Shown: positions 1 to 5,487 of the stretch, piece by piece
Layout: each line of letters opens with the position of its first letter
Position numbering within the stretch: the first letter of the stretch is position 1
Origin: an uncultured Rhodoluna sp.
Lineage (GTDB): Bacteria; Actinomycetota; Actinomycetes; Actinomycetales; Microbacteriaceae
Length of the DNA: 6,410 bases
NCBI GenBank assembly: GCA_937898095.1
Contig: CALDKR010000009.1
Span: 1-6,410 of the forward strand
Direction of reading: 5' to 3'
The notes under the pieces: model-generated
What the model was told of the DNA's origin: nothing
The model's input: the letters and a program-made list of their open reading frames with translations, nothing else
Database searches by the model: none
Position numbers and translations under genes: made by a program

Positions 1-1
1 G

Positions 2-787
2 GCAATCATCCCGGTTTTGATCAACGGGCAGCTTGATCAATCGCTCGCTGGCACATATGCCACTTGGCATGTAGCTGCTGTGGCCACTCTCATGGCTGCA
101 ACGGCTATTCGCCAGCATCAGGTGATCTCTTGGGTAGGGCTTTTGATAATGGTTGTGCAGGTCGTGGCGTGGGGTGGATTCGCTTCGATCACAACCACTG
201 GCGTGATTGGTGCGGTGGTTTTAGTGTTCGCCGGTCAAGCGATTGCAACCGGTTTGGCCAGTGCCAGCCGAGAAGCGCAGGCATATGTTGATCAGGCCAC
301 CAAAGAAGCTAGCGAGATGGCGTCAACCACCGCGGTGCGCGATGAGCGCAAGCGACAGGCGGCAATCACGCTGCGCCGTGCGTTGCCGTTGCTTCAGCGC
401 ATTTCAGAAACCAACGGCAACCTTGACGACAATGATCGCCTGCAGGCTAGGTTGCTCGAATCTGAACTGCGCGACGAGATTCGCGGGCGCAATCTGATCA
501 ACGACCGCACGCGATTCGCAATTCGCGACGCCCGTTTGCGCGGCATCGAAGTTGTGGTTTTTGATGAGGGTGGCCTTGACTCGGTCAGCGCAGCCGATCG
601 CGACGAGTTGTTGACGCAAGCGGCGGCAGCGCTTGACGAGTGCCAGGGCGGGCGAGTGACACTAAGGGCACCTAACCACGATGAATGGGTGCTAACCATG
701 GTTTGCATGCGTCCAGGAGCTTCAGCACCCGATCGTTGGCTTCGTTTGCCAGCGCCATCTAGCAATCTGACGACTTCTAAAAACTGA
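2..787 (+). CDS. Unrecognised membrane protein with C-terminal cytosolic domain, 5'-truncated
   Basis: The reading frame is open from the left edge (codons at 2-16 read A-I-I-P-V), so the true start lies upstream. A TTG at 17 is the first start-like codon in the window, but it has no ribosome site visible and is probably internal. Counting from that TTG, there are about three hydrophobic segments, at residues 15-31, 36-55 and 60-83. They are followed by a charged, helix-rich stretch (about 84-165, rich in Arg, Glu and Ala) and a small alpha/beta-looking region containing RGIEVVVFDEGGLD (176-189) and a closing strand near WVLTMV (224-229). The layout of membrane helices, a helical linker and a globular end is reminiscent of sensor-type proteins. 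I see no histidine-kinase H box or clear ATP-binding G boxes, so I give no function. It converges on the acyl-CoA carboxylase genes. The stop is TGA at 785-787. That it is coding is fairly sure; its role is unknown. Confidence 0.75.
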   Translation, partial: AIIPVLINGQLDQSLAGTYATWHVAAVATLMAATAIRQHQVISWVGLLIMVVQVVAWGGFASITTTGVIGAVVLVFAGQAIATGLASASREAQAYVDQATKEASEMASTTAVRDERKRQAAITLRRALPLLQRISETNGNLDDNDRLQARLLESELRDEIRGRNLINDRTRFAIRDARLRGIEVVVFDEGGLDSVSAADRDELLTQAAAALDECQGGRVTLRAPNHDEWVLTMVCMRPGASAPDRWLRLPAPSSNLTTSKN

Positions 788-800
788 ACTAAACCCTGTT

Positions 801-834
801 AAAAATGAAATCAGCGACCCTTGCGAGCCGCTGA
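801..834 (-). terminator. Rho-independent terminator for minus-strand transcription
   Basis: Read as minus-strand RNA, 834-825 (UCAGCGGCUC) pairs with 820-811 (GGGUCGCUGA) over ten base pairs, two of them G-U wobbles, around a GCAA tetraloop (GNRA type). The next bases are UUUCAUUUUU (810-801). In plus-strand RNA the two wobbles become A-C mismatches and the hairpin is followed by AAAACA, so it should work only in the minus direction. It lies 189 bases beyond the accE stop and 14 bases beyond the stop of the convergent membrane protein gene, so it would stop acc transcription before it becomes antisense to that gene. Confidence 0.65.
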
Positions 835-885
835 AAACATTCCCCCGAAACATTAGGGGCCGAGATTATCGACCACTAACTCCCC

Positions 886-921
886 AAGTTCTGAACTTCA
901 ACCCCCTGTTGATTTAGTTCA
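886..921. repeat. Overlapping palindrome and bulged hairpin
   Basis: AAGTTC (886-891), T, GAACTT (893-898) is a near-perfect 13-base palindrome. Overlapping it, TGAACT (892-897) plus TCAAC (898-902) can pair with GTTGA (908-912) plus AGTTCA (916-921), giving 11 base pairs with a five-base loop and a three-base bulge (913-915). The two pairings share bases 892-898 and exclude each other. The palindrome has too small a centre to fold as an RNA hairpin, so as DNA it would look like a dimeric regulator site. The longer hairpin could form in RNA from either strand. Function is unknown; chance is possible. Confidence 0.45.
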
Positions 922-984
922 CAACTTATGGTTCAAGTATGCCCAGAGGCCAGTGTTTTATTGGCAAAAAGCTAAAAATAGGGT

Positions 985-1002
985 GTCCCATCTTCGGGGG
1001 AC
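985..1002 (-). terminator. Weak terminator-like hairpin just after accE
   Basis: In minus-strand RNA, GUCCC (1002-998) pairs with GGGAC (989-985) around an eight-base loop. ACCC follows, then U-rich stretches UAUUUUU and UUUUU (roughly 980-965). The stem is only five base pairs and the U-run is not directly adjacent, so at best it is an inefficient first terminator for the acc operon, starting about 20 bases after the accE stop. The stronger hairpin at 801-834 may serve as the backup. Confidence 0.35.
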
Positions 1003-1022
1003 AAAAGGTTACGAAACGGTGT

Positions 1023-1268
1023 TTAGTTGAGTCCGTCGCGAATAATCGCGCGCCACTGACCAGCACCGGGTGCGATTTCTGAACGCAAATTTCCGACGTT
1101 TCGAGACCAGGTCGATCGAGTTTTTCGCACCCCAACCGACGCTGCAGCTTGCTCTTCAGGCACTGCAGCTTCAAGCACGGCTAAAACCGCAGCTAGTTCT
1201 TCAGGCGTTGGGTTGCCGCGAACCAATTGGGTTGCGGCAATCACGCCATCGTGAGTTTGTTCGCTCAT
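1023..1268 (-). CDS. accE: Acyl-CoA carboxylase epsilon subunit (AccE family)
   Basis: This 81-residue protein fits the small epsilon subunits that associate with actinobacterial acyl-CoA carboxylase beta subunits and stabilise or stimulate the alpha-beta complex. The recognisable part is LVRGNPTPEELAAVLAVLEA (residues 15-34), the conserved N-terminal epsilon-subunit helix. It is followed by a variable Ala/Glu linker and a C-terminal section with two tryptophans (W54 in STWSRN, W72 in GQWRA). Its length is normal for the family. The ATG at 1268-1266 shares one base with the accD stop (TAATG), so translation is probably coupled to accD and no separate ribosome site is needed. It stops with TAA at 1025-1023. 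Such subunits are very divergent, so the call rests on both the motif and the position directly after accD. Cytoplasmic. Confidence 0.88.
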   Translation of the reverse strand: MSEQTHDGVIAATQLVRGNPTPEELAAVLAVLEAAVPEEQAAASVGVRKTRSTWSRNVGNLRSEIAPGAGQWRAIIRDGLN

Positions 1269-2887
1269 TACAGTGGAATGTTTCCGTGCTTCTTAGGCGG
1301 CATTGTGGCTCGCTTGGTGCGAAGTGCACGCAGGGCTTTGATGACTGAAATACGAGTTGCTGATGGCTCAATAATGCCGTCTAGCTCACCGCGCTCTGCA
1401 GCCAAGAATGGGCTCGCCACGTTGTAGGTGTATTCAGCGGCAAGTCGAGCTCGAACCGCGGTGACATCTTCGCCAGCGGCTTCGGCCTGCTTGATTTGGT
1501 CGCGGAACAAGATGTTAATCGCACCCTGACCACCCATAACTGCGATTTCTGCAGTTGGCCAAGCCAGGTTGATGTCGGCGCCGAGTTGCTTTGAGCCCAT
1601 CACGATGTATGCACCGCCGTAGGCCTTGCGAGTAATCACGGTGACTAGCGGAACGGTTGCCTCGGCGTAGGCGTAGAGCAACTTGGCACCGCGGCGAATA
1701 ACGCCCGCCCACTCCTGGTCGGTGCCAGGCAAATAACCAGGAACGTCAACCAGGGTCAAAATTGGAATCGAGAAAGCGTCACAGAATCGAACAAAACGAG
1801 CTGCTTTTTCGCCGGCGTCGATGTTTAGGGTTCCGGCCATTGCGCTCGGCTGGTTAGCCACAATGCCCACGCTGCGGCCATCAACGCGTGCGAAGCCAAT
1901 AACGATGTTCGGGGCAAAAAGTGCCTGAACCTCTAGGAATTCACCGTCGTCAACAATGCCCTCAATAACGGTGTGCATGTCATAAGGCTGGTTTGGCGAA
2001 TCGGGAATCAAAGTGTCTAGTTTGCGGTCTGCATCGGTGACCTCTAGTTCACCCTCAGCGTCATAGACCACGGTCTCGCTCAAGTTATTTTCAGGCAAAT
2101 AGCTGAGCAGGTTGCGGGCATAGTCAATCGCGTCATCTTCGTCAGATGCCAGATAGTGGGCGACACCCGAGCGTTCGTTGTGAGCTCGCGCGCCACCGAG
2201 TTCTTCCATGCCGACGTCTTCCCCGGTGACGGTCTTGATCACGTCTGGGCCGGTCACAAACATGTTTGAGGTCTTGTCGACCATGATCACAAAGTCGGTC
2301 AGCGCTGGTGAATAAACCGCACCGCCGGCCGCTGGGCCCATCACGATTGAGATCTGCGGAATCACTCCCGAGGCCATGGTGTTGCGCTTGAAAATCTCAC
2401 CGTATTTTCCGAGAGCGATAACGCCTTCTTGAATGCGAGCGCCACCTGAATCCAAAATGCCGATAAACGGCACGCCGGTTGCAATTGCAAGATCCATAAC
2501 CTTGATGATTTTGTTTCCGGCTGCCTCACCAAGTGAGCCACCAAAAATTGTGAAGTCCTGTGAGAACAGAGCAACCTGACGACCGTTGATGGTTCCGACG
2601 CCGGTGACTACAGCGTCACCATACGGACGGTTTTTATCCATGCCGAATGCAGTGCTGCGGTGACGAACATATTCGTCAAGCTCAACAAATGAACCCGGGT
2701 CAAGCAGCATTTCGATGCGCTCACGCGCAGTTTTTTTGCCCTTTGCGTGCTGTTTGGCGATTGCAGCCTCACCCGAAGCATTGACTGCCTGGTTATAGCG
2801 ATCACGCAGGTCGGCCAAGCGGCCGGCGGTGGTGAGAATGTCTGGGTTCAACCGAATAGCAGTGGTGAAGGTCTGTTCCTGGGTCAT
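1268..2887 (-). CDS. accD: Acyl-CoA carboxylase beta (carboxyltransferase) subunit, AccD/PccB family
   Basis: This is a full-length 539-residue carboxyltransferase of the crotonase fold. It moves the carboxyl group from carboxybiotin to an acyl-CoA (acetyl- to malonyl-CoA or propionyl- to methylmalonyl-CoA) in the cytoplasm, as a partner of a biotinylated alpha subunit. The N-terminal half carries GKKTARERIEMLLDPGSF (50-67), LFSQDFTIFGGSLGE (107-121) and the oxyanion-hole segment DSGGARIQEG (146-155). The C-terminal half carries DVPGYLPGTDQEWAG (381-395), RKAYGGAYIVMGSKQLGAD (420-438) and AVMGGQGAINI (449-459), and it ends in the typical PPKKHGNIPL. Residue 428 is Ile; propionyl-CoA-specific PccB-type subunits have Asp here and S. 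coelicolor AccB has Ile, which points to acetyl-CoA use. I chose the ATG at 2887. The frame stays open to 2983, but the extra residues look non-coding and would cross the promoter. No strong ribosome site precedes the ATG; a TAGAGT hexamer seven bases upstream suggests a leaderless mRNA. The stop (TAA, 1270-1268) overlaps accE. Enzyme family is certain; substrate is inferred. Confidence 0.96.
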   Translation of the reverse strand: MTQEQTFTTAIRLNPDILTTAGRLADLRDRYNQAVNASGEAAIAKQHAKGKKTARERIEMLLDPGSFVELDEYVRHRSTAFGMDKNRPYGDAVVTGVGTINGRQVALFSQDFTIFGGSLGEAAGNKIIKVMDLAIATGVPFIGILDSGGARIQEGVIALGKYGEIFKRNTMASGVIPQISIVMGPAAGGAVYSPALTDFVIMVDKTSNMFVTGPDVIKTVTGEDVGMEELGGARAHNERSGVAHYLASDEDDAIDYARNLLSYLPENNLSETVVYDAEGELEVTDADRKLDTLIPDSPNQPYDMHTVIEGIVDDGEFLEVQALFAPNIVIGFARVDGRSVGIVANQPSAMAGTLNIDAGEKAARFVRFCDAFSIPILTLVDVPGYLPGTDQEWAGVIRRGAKLLYAYAEATVPLVTVITRKAYGGAYIVMGSKQLGADINLAWPTAEIAVMGGQGAINILFRDQIKQAEAAGEDVTAVRARLAAEYTYNVASPFLAAERGELDGIIEPSATRISVIKALRALRTKRATMPPKKHGNIPL

Positions 2888-2894
2888 GAGGTTC

Positions 2895-2900
2895 ACTCTA
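2895..2900 (-). promoter_or_regulatory. Candidate -10 element of accD (possible leaderless promoter)
   Basis: On the minus strand TAGAGT (2900-2895) fits the actinobacterial -10 pattern TANNNT and is followed by seven bases and then the accD ATG. Transcription would therefore begin at or next to the A of the ATG. I see no good -35 box 16-18 bases upstream. No Shine-Dalgarno sequence is well placed, which fits a leaderless mRNA. The GTG at 2896-2894 overlaps this hexamer and is less likely as a start. Confidence 0.35.
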
Positions 2901-2996
2901 CTGACACCAAAGCGCCATTCGCTTGAAGGTTTGCTACTGCGATTTTGAAAAATCAATGGATGAAACCTACAGCTGCCGGTCATCCAGCTCGGCGGT

Positions 2997-3002
2997 TAGT
3001 CT
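2997..3002 (+). promoter_or_regulatory. Candidate -10 element of birA (possible leaderless promoter)
   Basis: TAGTCT (2997-3002) matches TANNNT and ends six bases before the ATG at 3009, which would place the transcript start on that ATG. A convincing -35 box is not visible. Alternatively AAGG (3004-3007) is a ribosome site seven bases ahead of a second in-frame ATG at 3015, in which case the promoter lies further upstream. Confidence 0.3.
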
Positions 3003-3008
3003 GAAGGC

Positions 3009-3818
3009 ATGGAGATGAACCAAAACAATCAGCAGTGGGAGGCGCCTCAGGCCAATTTCAATGGGTTGATTAGCCAAATCAAGATTGTCGAATCGACTGG
3101 CTCAACGAATACCGATTTGATTCAGCAAGGTGCCGAATTGCCCGATTTGTCTGTGTTAGTCACAGATTTTCAAAGCGCCGGCAAGGGTCGCTCGGGTCGC
3201 CAGTGGCAAGCTCCGTCAAAAAGCTCTCTGTTTGCCTCGGTGCTCTTGAAACCGGCAGCTTTTGGCCCAACCGCATTTTCGTGGTTGCCGCTAATGGCAG
3301 GGCTGGCTATTTGCCAGACCGCCCGAGGTTTTGGGGTTGTTGATGCCGCCGTGAAATGGCCTAATGATGTTTTGGTCAACGGGAACAAACTGTCGGGTGT
3401 GCTTAGCGAACTATTGCCAGACTTGACCGGCGTGGTGATTGGTTCGGGTGTGAATTTGAGTCAATCAAAGGCTGACTTGCCAATCGACGCAGCCACCTCG
3501 ATGGCAATCGAGGGCGCTAATCAGGTGAGTCGCGATGATTTTCTTGAGGCATATTTGGGACACCTCACCAACCTTTATAAAAGCTTTGGCGCAGCCAACG
3601 GCAACCCAAATGCAAGCGGATTGCGGGCAGCAGTGATTGCTAACTGCGCAACCATCGGCCGCGAGGTTCGAGTAATTTTGCCTGGCGACAAAGAAGAATT
3701 TGGCCGCGCGATGGACATTGATGAAACCGGGCGATTGATTGTTGAAAAGGCCGATAAATCTGAAACGTTTGCAGTTGCCGCCGGCGATGTCGTGCACCTA
3801 AGGCACAATTCTTTGTAA
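3009..3818 (+). CDS. birA: Biotin--[acetyl-CoA-carboxylase] ligase, no DNA-binding domain
   Basis: This enzyme activates biotin with ATP to biotinyl-AMP and transfers it to a lysine of the biotin carrier domain of carboxylases. The visible motifs, numbered from ATG 3009, are ESTGSTN (28-34), the biotinyl-AMP loop AGKGRSGRQW (57-66, with the first Arg of the common GRGR form replaced by Lys), KWPND with its catalytic lysine (116-120), NKLSGVLSE (126-134), GSGVNL (145-150), and a C-terminal beta-barrel-like domain (about 215-266, ending AAGDVVHLR). There is no N-terminal helix-turn-helix, so it is the monofunctional type and should not repress genes itself. Length (269) is normal. The start is uncertain by two codons: 3009 fits a leaderless transcript, 3015 fits the AAGG ribosome site at 3004-3007. 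It is divergent from accD, whose partner alpha subunit is its expected substrate. The stop TAA overlaps the next ATG by one base. Confidence 0.95.
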   Translation: MEMNQNNQQWEAPQANFNGLISQIKIVESTGSTNTDLIQQGAELPDLSVLVTDFQSAGKGRSGRQWQAPSKSSLFASVLLKPAAFGPTAFSWLPLMAGLAICQTARGFGVVDAAVKWPNDVLVNGNKLSGVLSELLPDLTGVVIGSGVNLSQSKADLPIDAATSMAIEGANQVSRDDFLEAYLGHLTNLYKSFGAANGNPNASGLRAAVIANCATIGREVRVILPGDKEEFGRAMDIDETGRLIVEKADKSETFAVAAGDVVHLRHNSL

Positions 3819-4246
3819 TGAGTTTTCAAGCCGAACTGCAATTAGCCCGAATCAGACCGTCGCGGGCAAACTTGGTTTTGCCATACTTTGCGCTTTTTTT
3901 GAGTGCCGCACTGGTTGGTTTTTATGCGGGGCGACTGACTGAGCAGTGGCAAAACATTTTGGTCTGGTCGCTCGCCGGTTTGATCGCTGTTGTTTTTTGG
4001 CTGGTGCCGATGGTTAACTTTTTAACCCATTGGTCAACGGTCACAACCAGTCGAGTGAGCACTCGTTCGGGGCTATTCGGGCAGCGTCACCGCGAGGTTT
4101 CGCTGACCAAAATCAGCGGTGCGCAAGCCGGCCCAAAACGCACCGTGATTCTCACGGTCATTGGCGAAGAACCCTTTGTGCTCAGCAAGGTGCCGCGACC
4201 TAAATTGCTAGCCAGCGAAATCAACTCGCTGATTGCGTCAAAATAG
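3818..4246 (+). CDS. Two-TM membrane protein with PH-like domain
   Basis: This 142-residue protein has a short basic N-terminus (R11, R13, R16) and two transmembrane helices (about 18-37 and 46-66). They are followed by a small beta-rich domain starting HWSTVTTSRVSTRSGLFGQRHREVSLTKIS (71-100, quoted as key stretch THWSTVTTSRV then GLFGQRHREVSL). This layout fits the bacterial PH-like membrane proteins commonly found next to birA and purK in actinobacteria (Rv3278c in M. tuberculosis occupies the equivalent position). The biochemical role is not known to me. The family assignment rests on the helix pair, the basic GLFGQRHREVSL turn and the gene context. The ATG shares one base with the birA stop (TAATG at 3816-3820), so expression is probably coupled to birA. 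It is followed 27 bases later by purK. It is expected in the cytoplasmic membrane with the PH-like domain in the cytosol. Confidence 0.82.
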   Translation: MSFQAELQLARIRPSRANLVLPYFALFLSAALVGFYAGRLTEQWQNILVWSLAGLIAVVFWLVPMVNFLTHWSTVTTSRVSTRSGLFGQRHREVSLTKISGAQAGPKRTVILTVIGEEPFVLSKVPRPKLLASEINSLIASK

Positions 4247-4261
4247 AACCACATATTTTCT

Positions 4262-4266
4262 AAGGA
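4262..4266 (+). promoter_or_regulatory. Ribosome binding site of purK, decides a GTG start
   Basis: AAGGA (4262-4266) lies seven bases before GTG 4274. The ATG at 4266 is out of frame and ends at TGA after three codons, so GTG 4274 is the only start that fits both this site and the N-terminal PurK motif. Confidence 0.75.
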
Positions 4267-4273
4267 TGAACCT

Positions 4274-5413
4274 GTGACCACACCTCGCGTTGGCGTTATC
4301 GGCGGCGGTCAGCTGGCCCGAATGATGATTGTTCCGGCAATCAACCTTGGCCTTGAGATTAAAGTCTTTGCTGAATCAGAAGGTTCATCGGCAGCCCAGG
4401 CAACCACTCAAGTCGGTGACTACACGCACCTTGCTGAGGTGCTCGAATTTGCGCAGACCGTAGACGTGATCACTTTTGACCACGAACATGTTCCGCTTGA
4501 GGTGCTTGAAGCGCTCGAGGCTCAAGACATCAGTGTTCAGCCGCCATCAAAAGCACTTAAGTTTGCACAGAACAAATTGCACATGCGCCAGCGATTAGGT
4601 GCGCTTGGTTTGCCAATGCCAGCTTGGGCTGAAATCAAAACTGCGGCCGAACTTGAGGCATTCATAGCCGACAACGGCGGCGTTGCAATTTTGAAAACTC
4701 CAATCGGCGGCTATGACGGCAAAGGCGTGCGTGTTGTGCGCAGTGCTGAAGATGCCAGTGACTGGTTGAGCGCCGAGGGCTTGGCAAAAGTCGGCGGCAG
4801 TCTGCTCGCTGAAGAAAAAGTTGATTTCGTTCGAGAGCTCGCACAGTTGAGTGCGCGACGCCCAAGCGGTGAGTTCAAGGCTTGGCCGTTGGTTCAGACC
4901 ATACAAGCCGATGGCGTTTGCAGCGTGGTTCAATCGCCAGCCCCAAATGCGAGTGCCGAACTGTTGGCGACAACCGCCAAAATCGCAGCTGATGTTGCCA
5001 ATGGTCTCGGTGTCACCGGCGTGATGGCGGTCGAGATGTTTGAGGCGCGCGACGGGCGCATTTTGATTAATGAGCTGGCCATGCGACCTCACAACTCGGG
5101 GCACTTCAGCATCGAGGGTTCAGTCACCAGCCAGTTTGAACAACATCTGCGTGCAGTTCTAGATTTGCCGCTTGGCTCAACCGACGTTCGTGCACCGCAC
5201 GCCGTGATGGTAAACCTGCTGGGCACCAATGACATCAATGATTTCGTCATGAACTATGACAAAGCGCTCGCCGAATTTGCCGAGGCAAAGGTTCACACCT
5301 ATGGCAAGTCGGCGCGTGCTGGGCGCAAAATGGGCCACGTCACTGTGCTCGGCACCGATGCCGAGGCAACCCTTGCCTACGCCCAGGCAGCGGCTGAACT
5401 GCTTCGTTCTTAG
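4274..5413 (+). CDS. purK: 5-(carboxyamino)imidazole ribonucleotide synthase (PurK)
   Basis: This ATP-grasp enzyme of de novo purine synthesis converts AIR, bicarbonate and ATP to N5-CAIR in the cytoplasm. Its 379 residues are a normal length. The N-terminal pre-ATP-grasp domain starts RVGVIGGGQLARMM (5-18) and contains ITFDHEHVPLEVL (66-78). The ATP-grasp part shows ALKFAQNKLHMRQRLGALGLP (94-114; key residues K97, N100, K101), AILKTPIGGYDGKGVRVV (138-155, nucleotide-binding lysine and glycine loop), LLAEEKVDFVRELA (177-190), the metal-binding glutamate in MAVEMF (251-256), and NELAMRPHNSGH (266-277). The form NELAMRP, where many bacteria have NEIAPRP, is familiar to me from actinobacterial PurK. 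The GTG start at 4274 has AAGGA at a good distance. It lies 27 bases after the PH-domain gene, so it is probably in the birA operon, and its product feeds PurE, encoded 74 bases downstream. Confidence 0.97.
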   Translation: MTTPRVGVIGGGQLARMMIVPAINLGLEIKVFAESEGSSAAQATTQVGDYTHLAEVLEFAQTVDVITFDHEHVPLEVLEALEAQDISVQPPSKALKFAQNKLHMRQRLGALGLPMPAWAEIKTAAELEAFIADNGGVAILKTPIGGYDGKGVRVVRSAEDASDWLSAEGLAKVGGSLLAEEKVDFVRELAQLSARRPSGEFKAWPLVQTIQADGVCSVVQSPAPNASAELLATTAKIAADVANGLGVTGVMAVEMFEARDGRILINELAMRPHNSGHFSIEGSVTSQFEQHLRAVLDLPLGSTDVRAPHAVMVNLLGTNDINDFVMNYDKALAEFAEAKVHTYGKSARAGRKMGHVTVLGTDAEATLAYAQAAAELLRS

Positions 5414-5447
5414 GGCGCTAAATCCCCAGCATTGGCGGCCTCAAAGA

Positions 5448-5453
5448 TAAAAT
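5448..5453 (+). promoter_or_regulatory. Candidate -10 element of an internal promoter before purE
   Basis: TAAAAT (5448-5453) in the 74-base purK-purE gap fits a -10 box and would start transcription near 5460, about 28 bases ahead of purE. No clear -35 box is visible at 16-18 bases. It is flanked by the inverted pair CTAAAT (5419-5424) and ATTTAG (5452-5457), which may be coincidence in AT-rich spacer. Confidence 0.3.
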
Positions 5454-5476
5454 TTAGGGGTTCACGGCGATGAATT

Positions 5477-5482
5477 GAGGAG
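5477..5482 (+). promoter_or_regulatory. Ribosome binding site of purE
   Basis: GAGGAG (5477-5482) is a strong Shine-Dalgarno sequence five bases before ATG 5488, the best in the window. It supports independent, efficient translation of purE. A three-codon ATG-AAT-TGA at 5470-5478 overlaps its first bases and is probably chance. Confidence 0.8.
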
Positions 5483-5487
5483 CCACC

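Larger units (their letters stand above)
788..1022. other. Convergent intergenic region rich in inverted repeats
   Basis: This 235-base gap separates the 3' ends of the membrane protein gene and accE. I find no credible reading frame with a ribosome site and no tRNA. It holds four visible inverted repeats: a terminator-like hairpin (801-834), a short CCCC/GGGG repeat (843-846 with 856-859), a 13-base palindrome overlapping an 11-bp bulged hairpin (886-921), and a short GTCCC/GGGAC hairpin (985-1002). The motif AAGTT or its complement recurs several times between 886 and 940. It could be the structured 3' untranslated region of the acc transcript, a small RNA on the minus strand, or simple spacer. 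Confidence 0.6.

Noticed and set aside
394..765. Long minus-strand frame of about 123 codons opposite the membrane protein gene
   Set aside because: It mirrors codon structure of the plus-strand gene, is rich in Ser and Arg, and has no ribosome site; it is a shadow frame.
843..859. CCCC/GGGG hairpin as a plus-strand terminator for the membrane protein gene
   Set aside because: Four base pairs with a nine-base loop and no following T-run.
886..921. LexA-type SOS box, suggested by repeated GAAC and GTTC words
   Set aside because: The actinobacterial box needs GAAC and GTTC separated by four bases in the right order; none of the copies here has that spacing.
801..1022. Known actinobacterial RNA gene (tRNA, SRP RNA, 6C RNA)
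   Set aside because: No cloverleaf, SRP core motif or paired C-rich loops are visible; only unrelated hairpins are present.
926..1174. Minus-strand frame of about 82 codons covering the intergenic repeats and the accE 3' part
   Set aside because: It overlaps accE in another frame, crosses terminator-like hairpins and has no family features.
2888..2983. N-terminal extension of accD by 32 residues from an ATG at 2983
   Set aside because: The added residues do not resemble carboxylase N-termini, they cross the shared divergent promoter region, and MTQEQTF at 2887 is a natural start.
4266..4276. Three-codon upstream frame ATG-AAC-CTG-TGA overlapping the purK start
   Set aside because: Most likely chance next to the AAGGA ribosome site; nothing suggests a leader peptide.
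4595..5104. Minus-strand frame of about 169 codons inside purK
   Set aside because: purK is unmistakable on the plus strand; the opposite frame has low-complexity, unfamiliar composition and no start signal.
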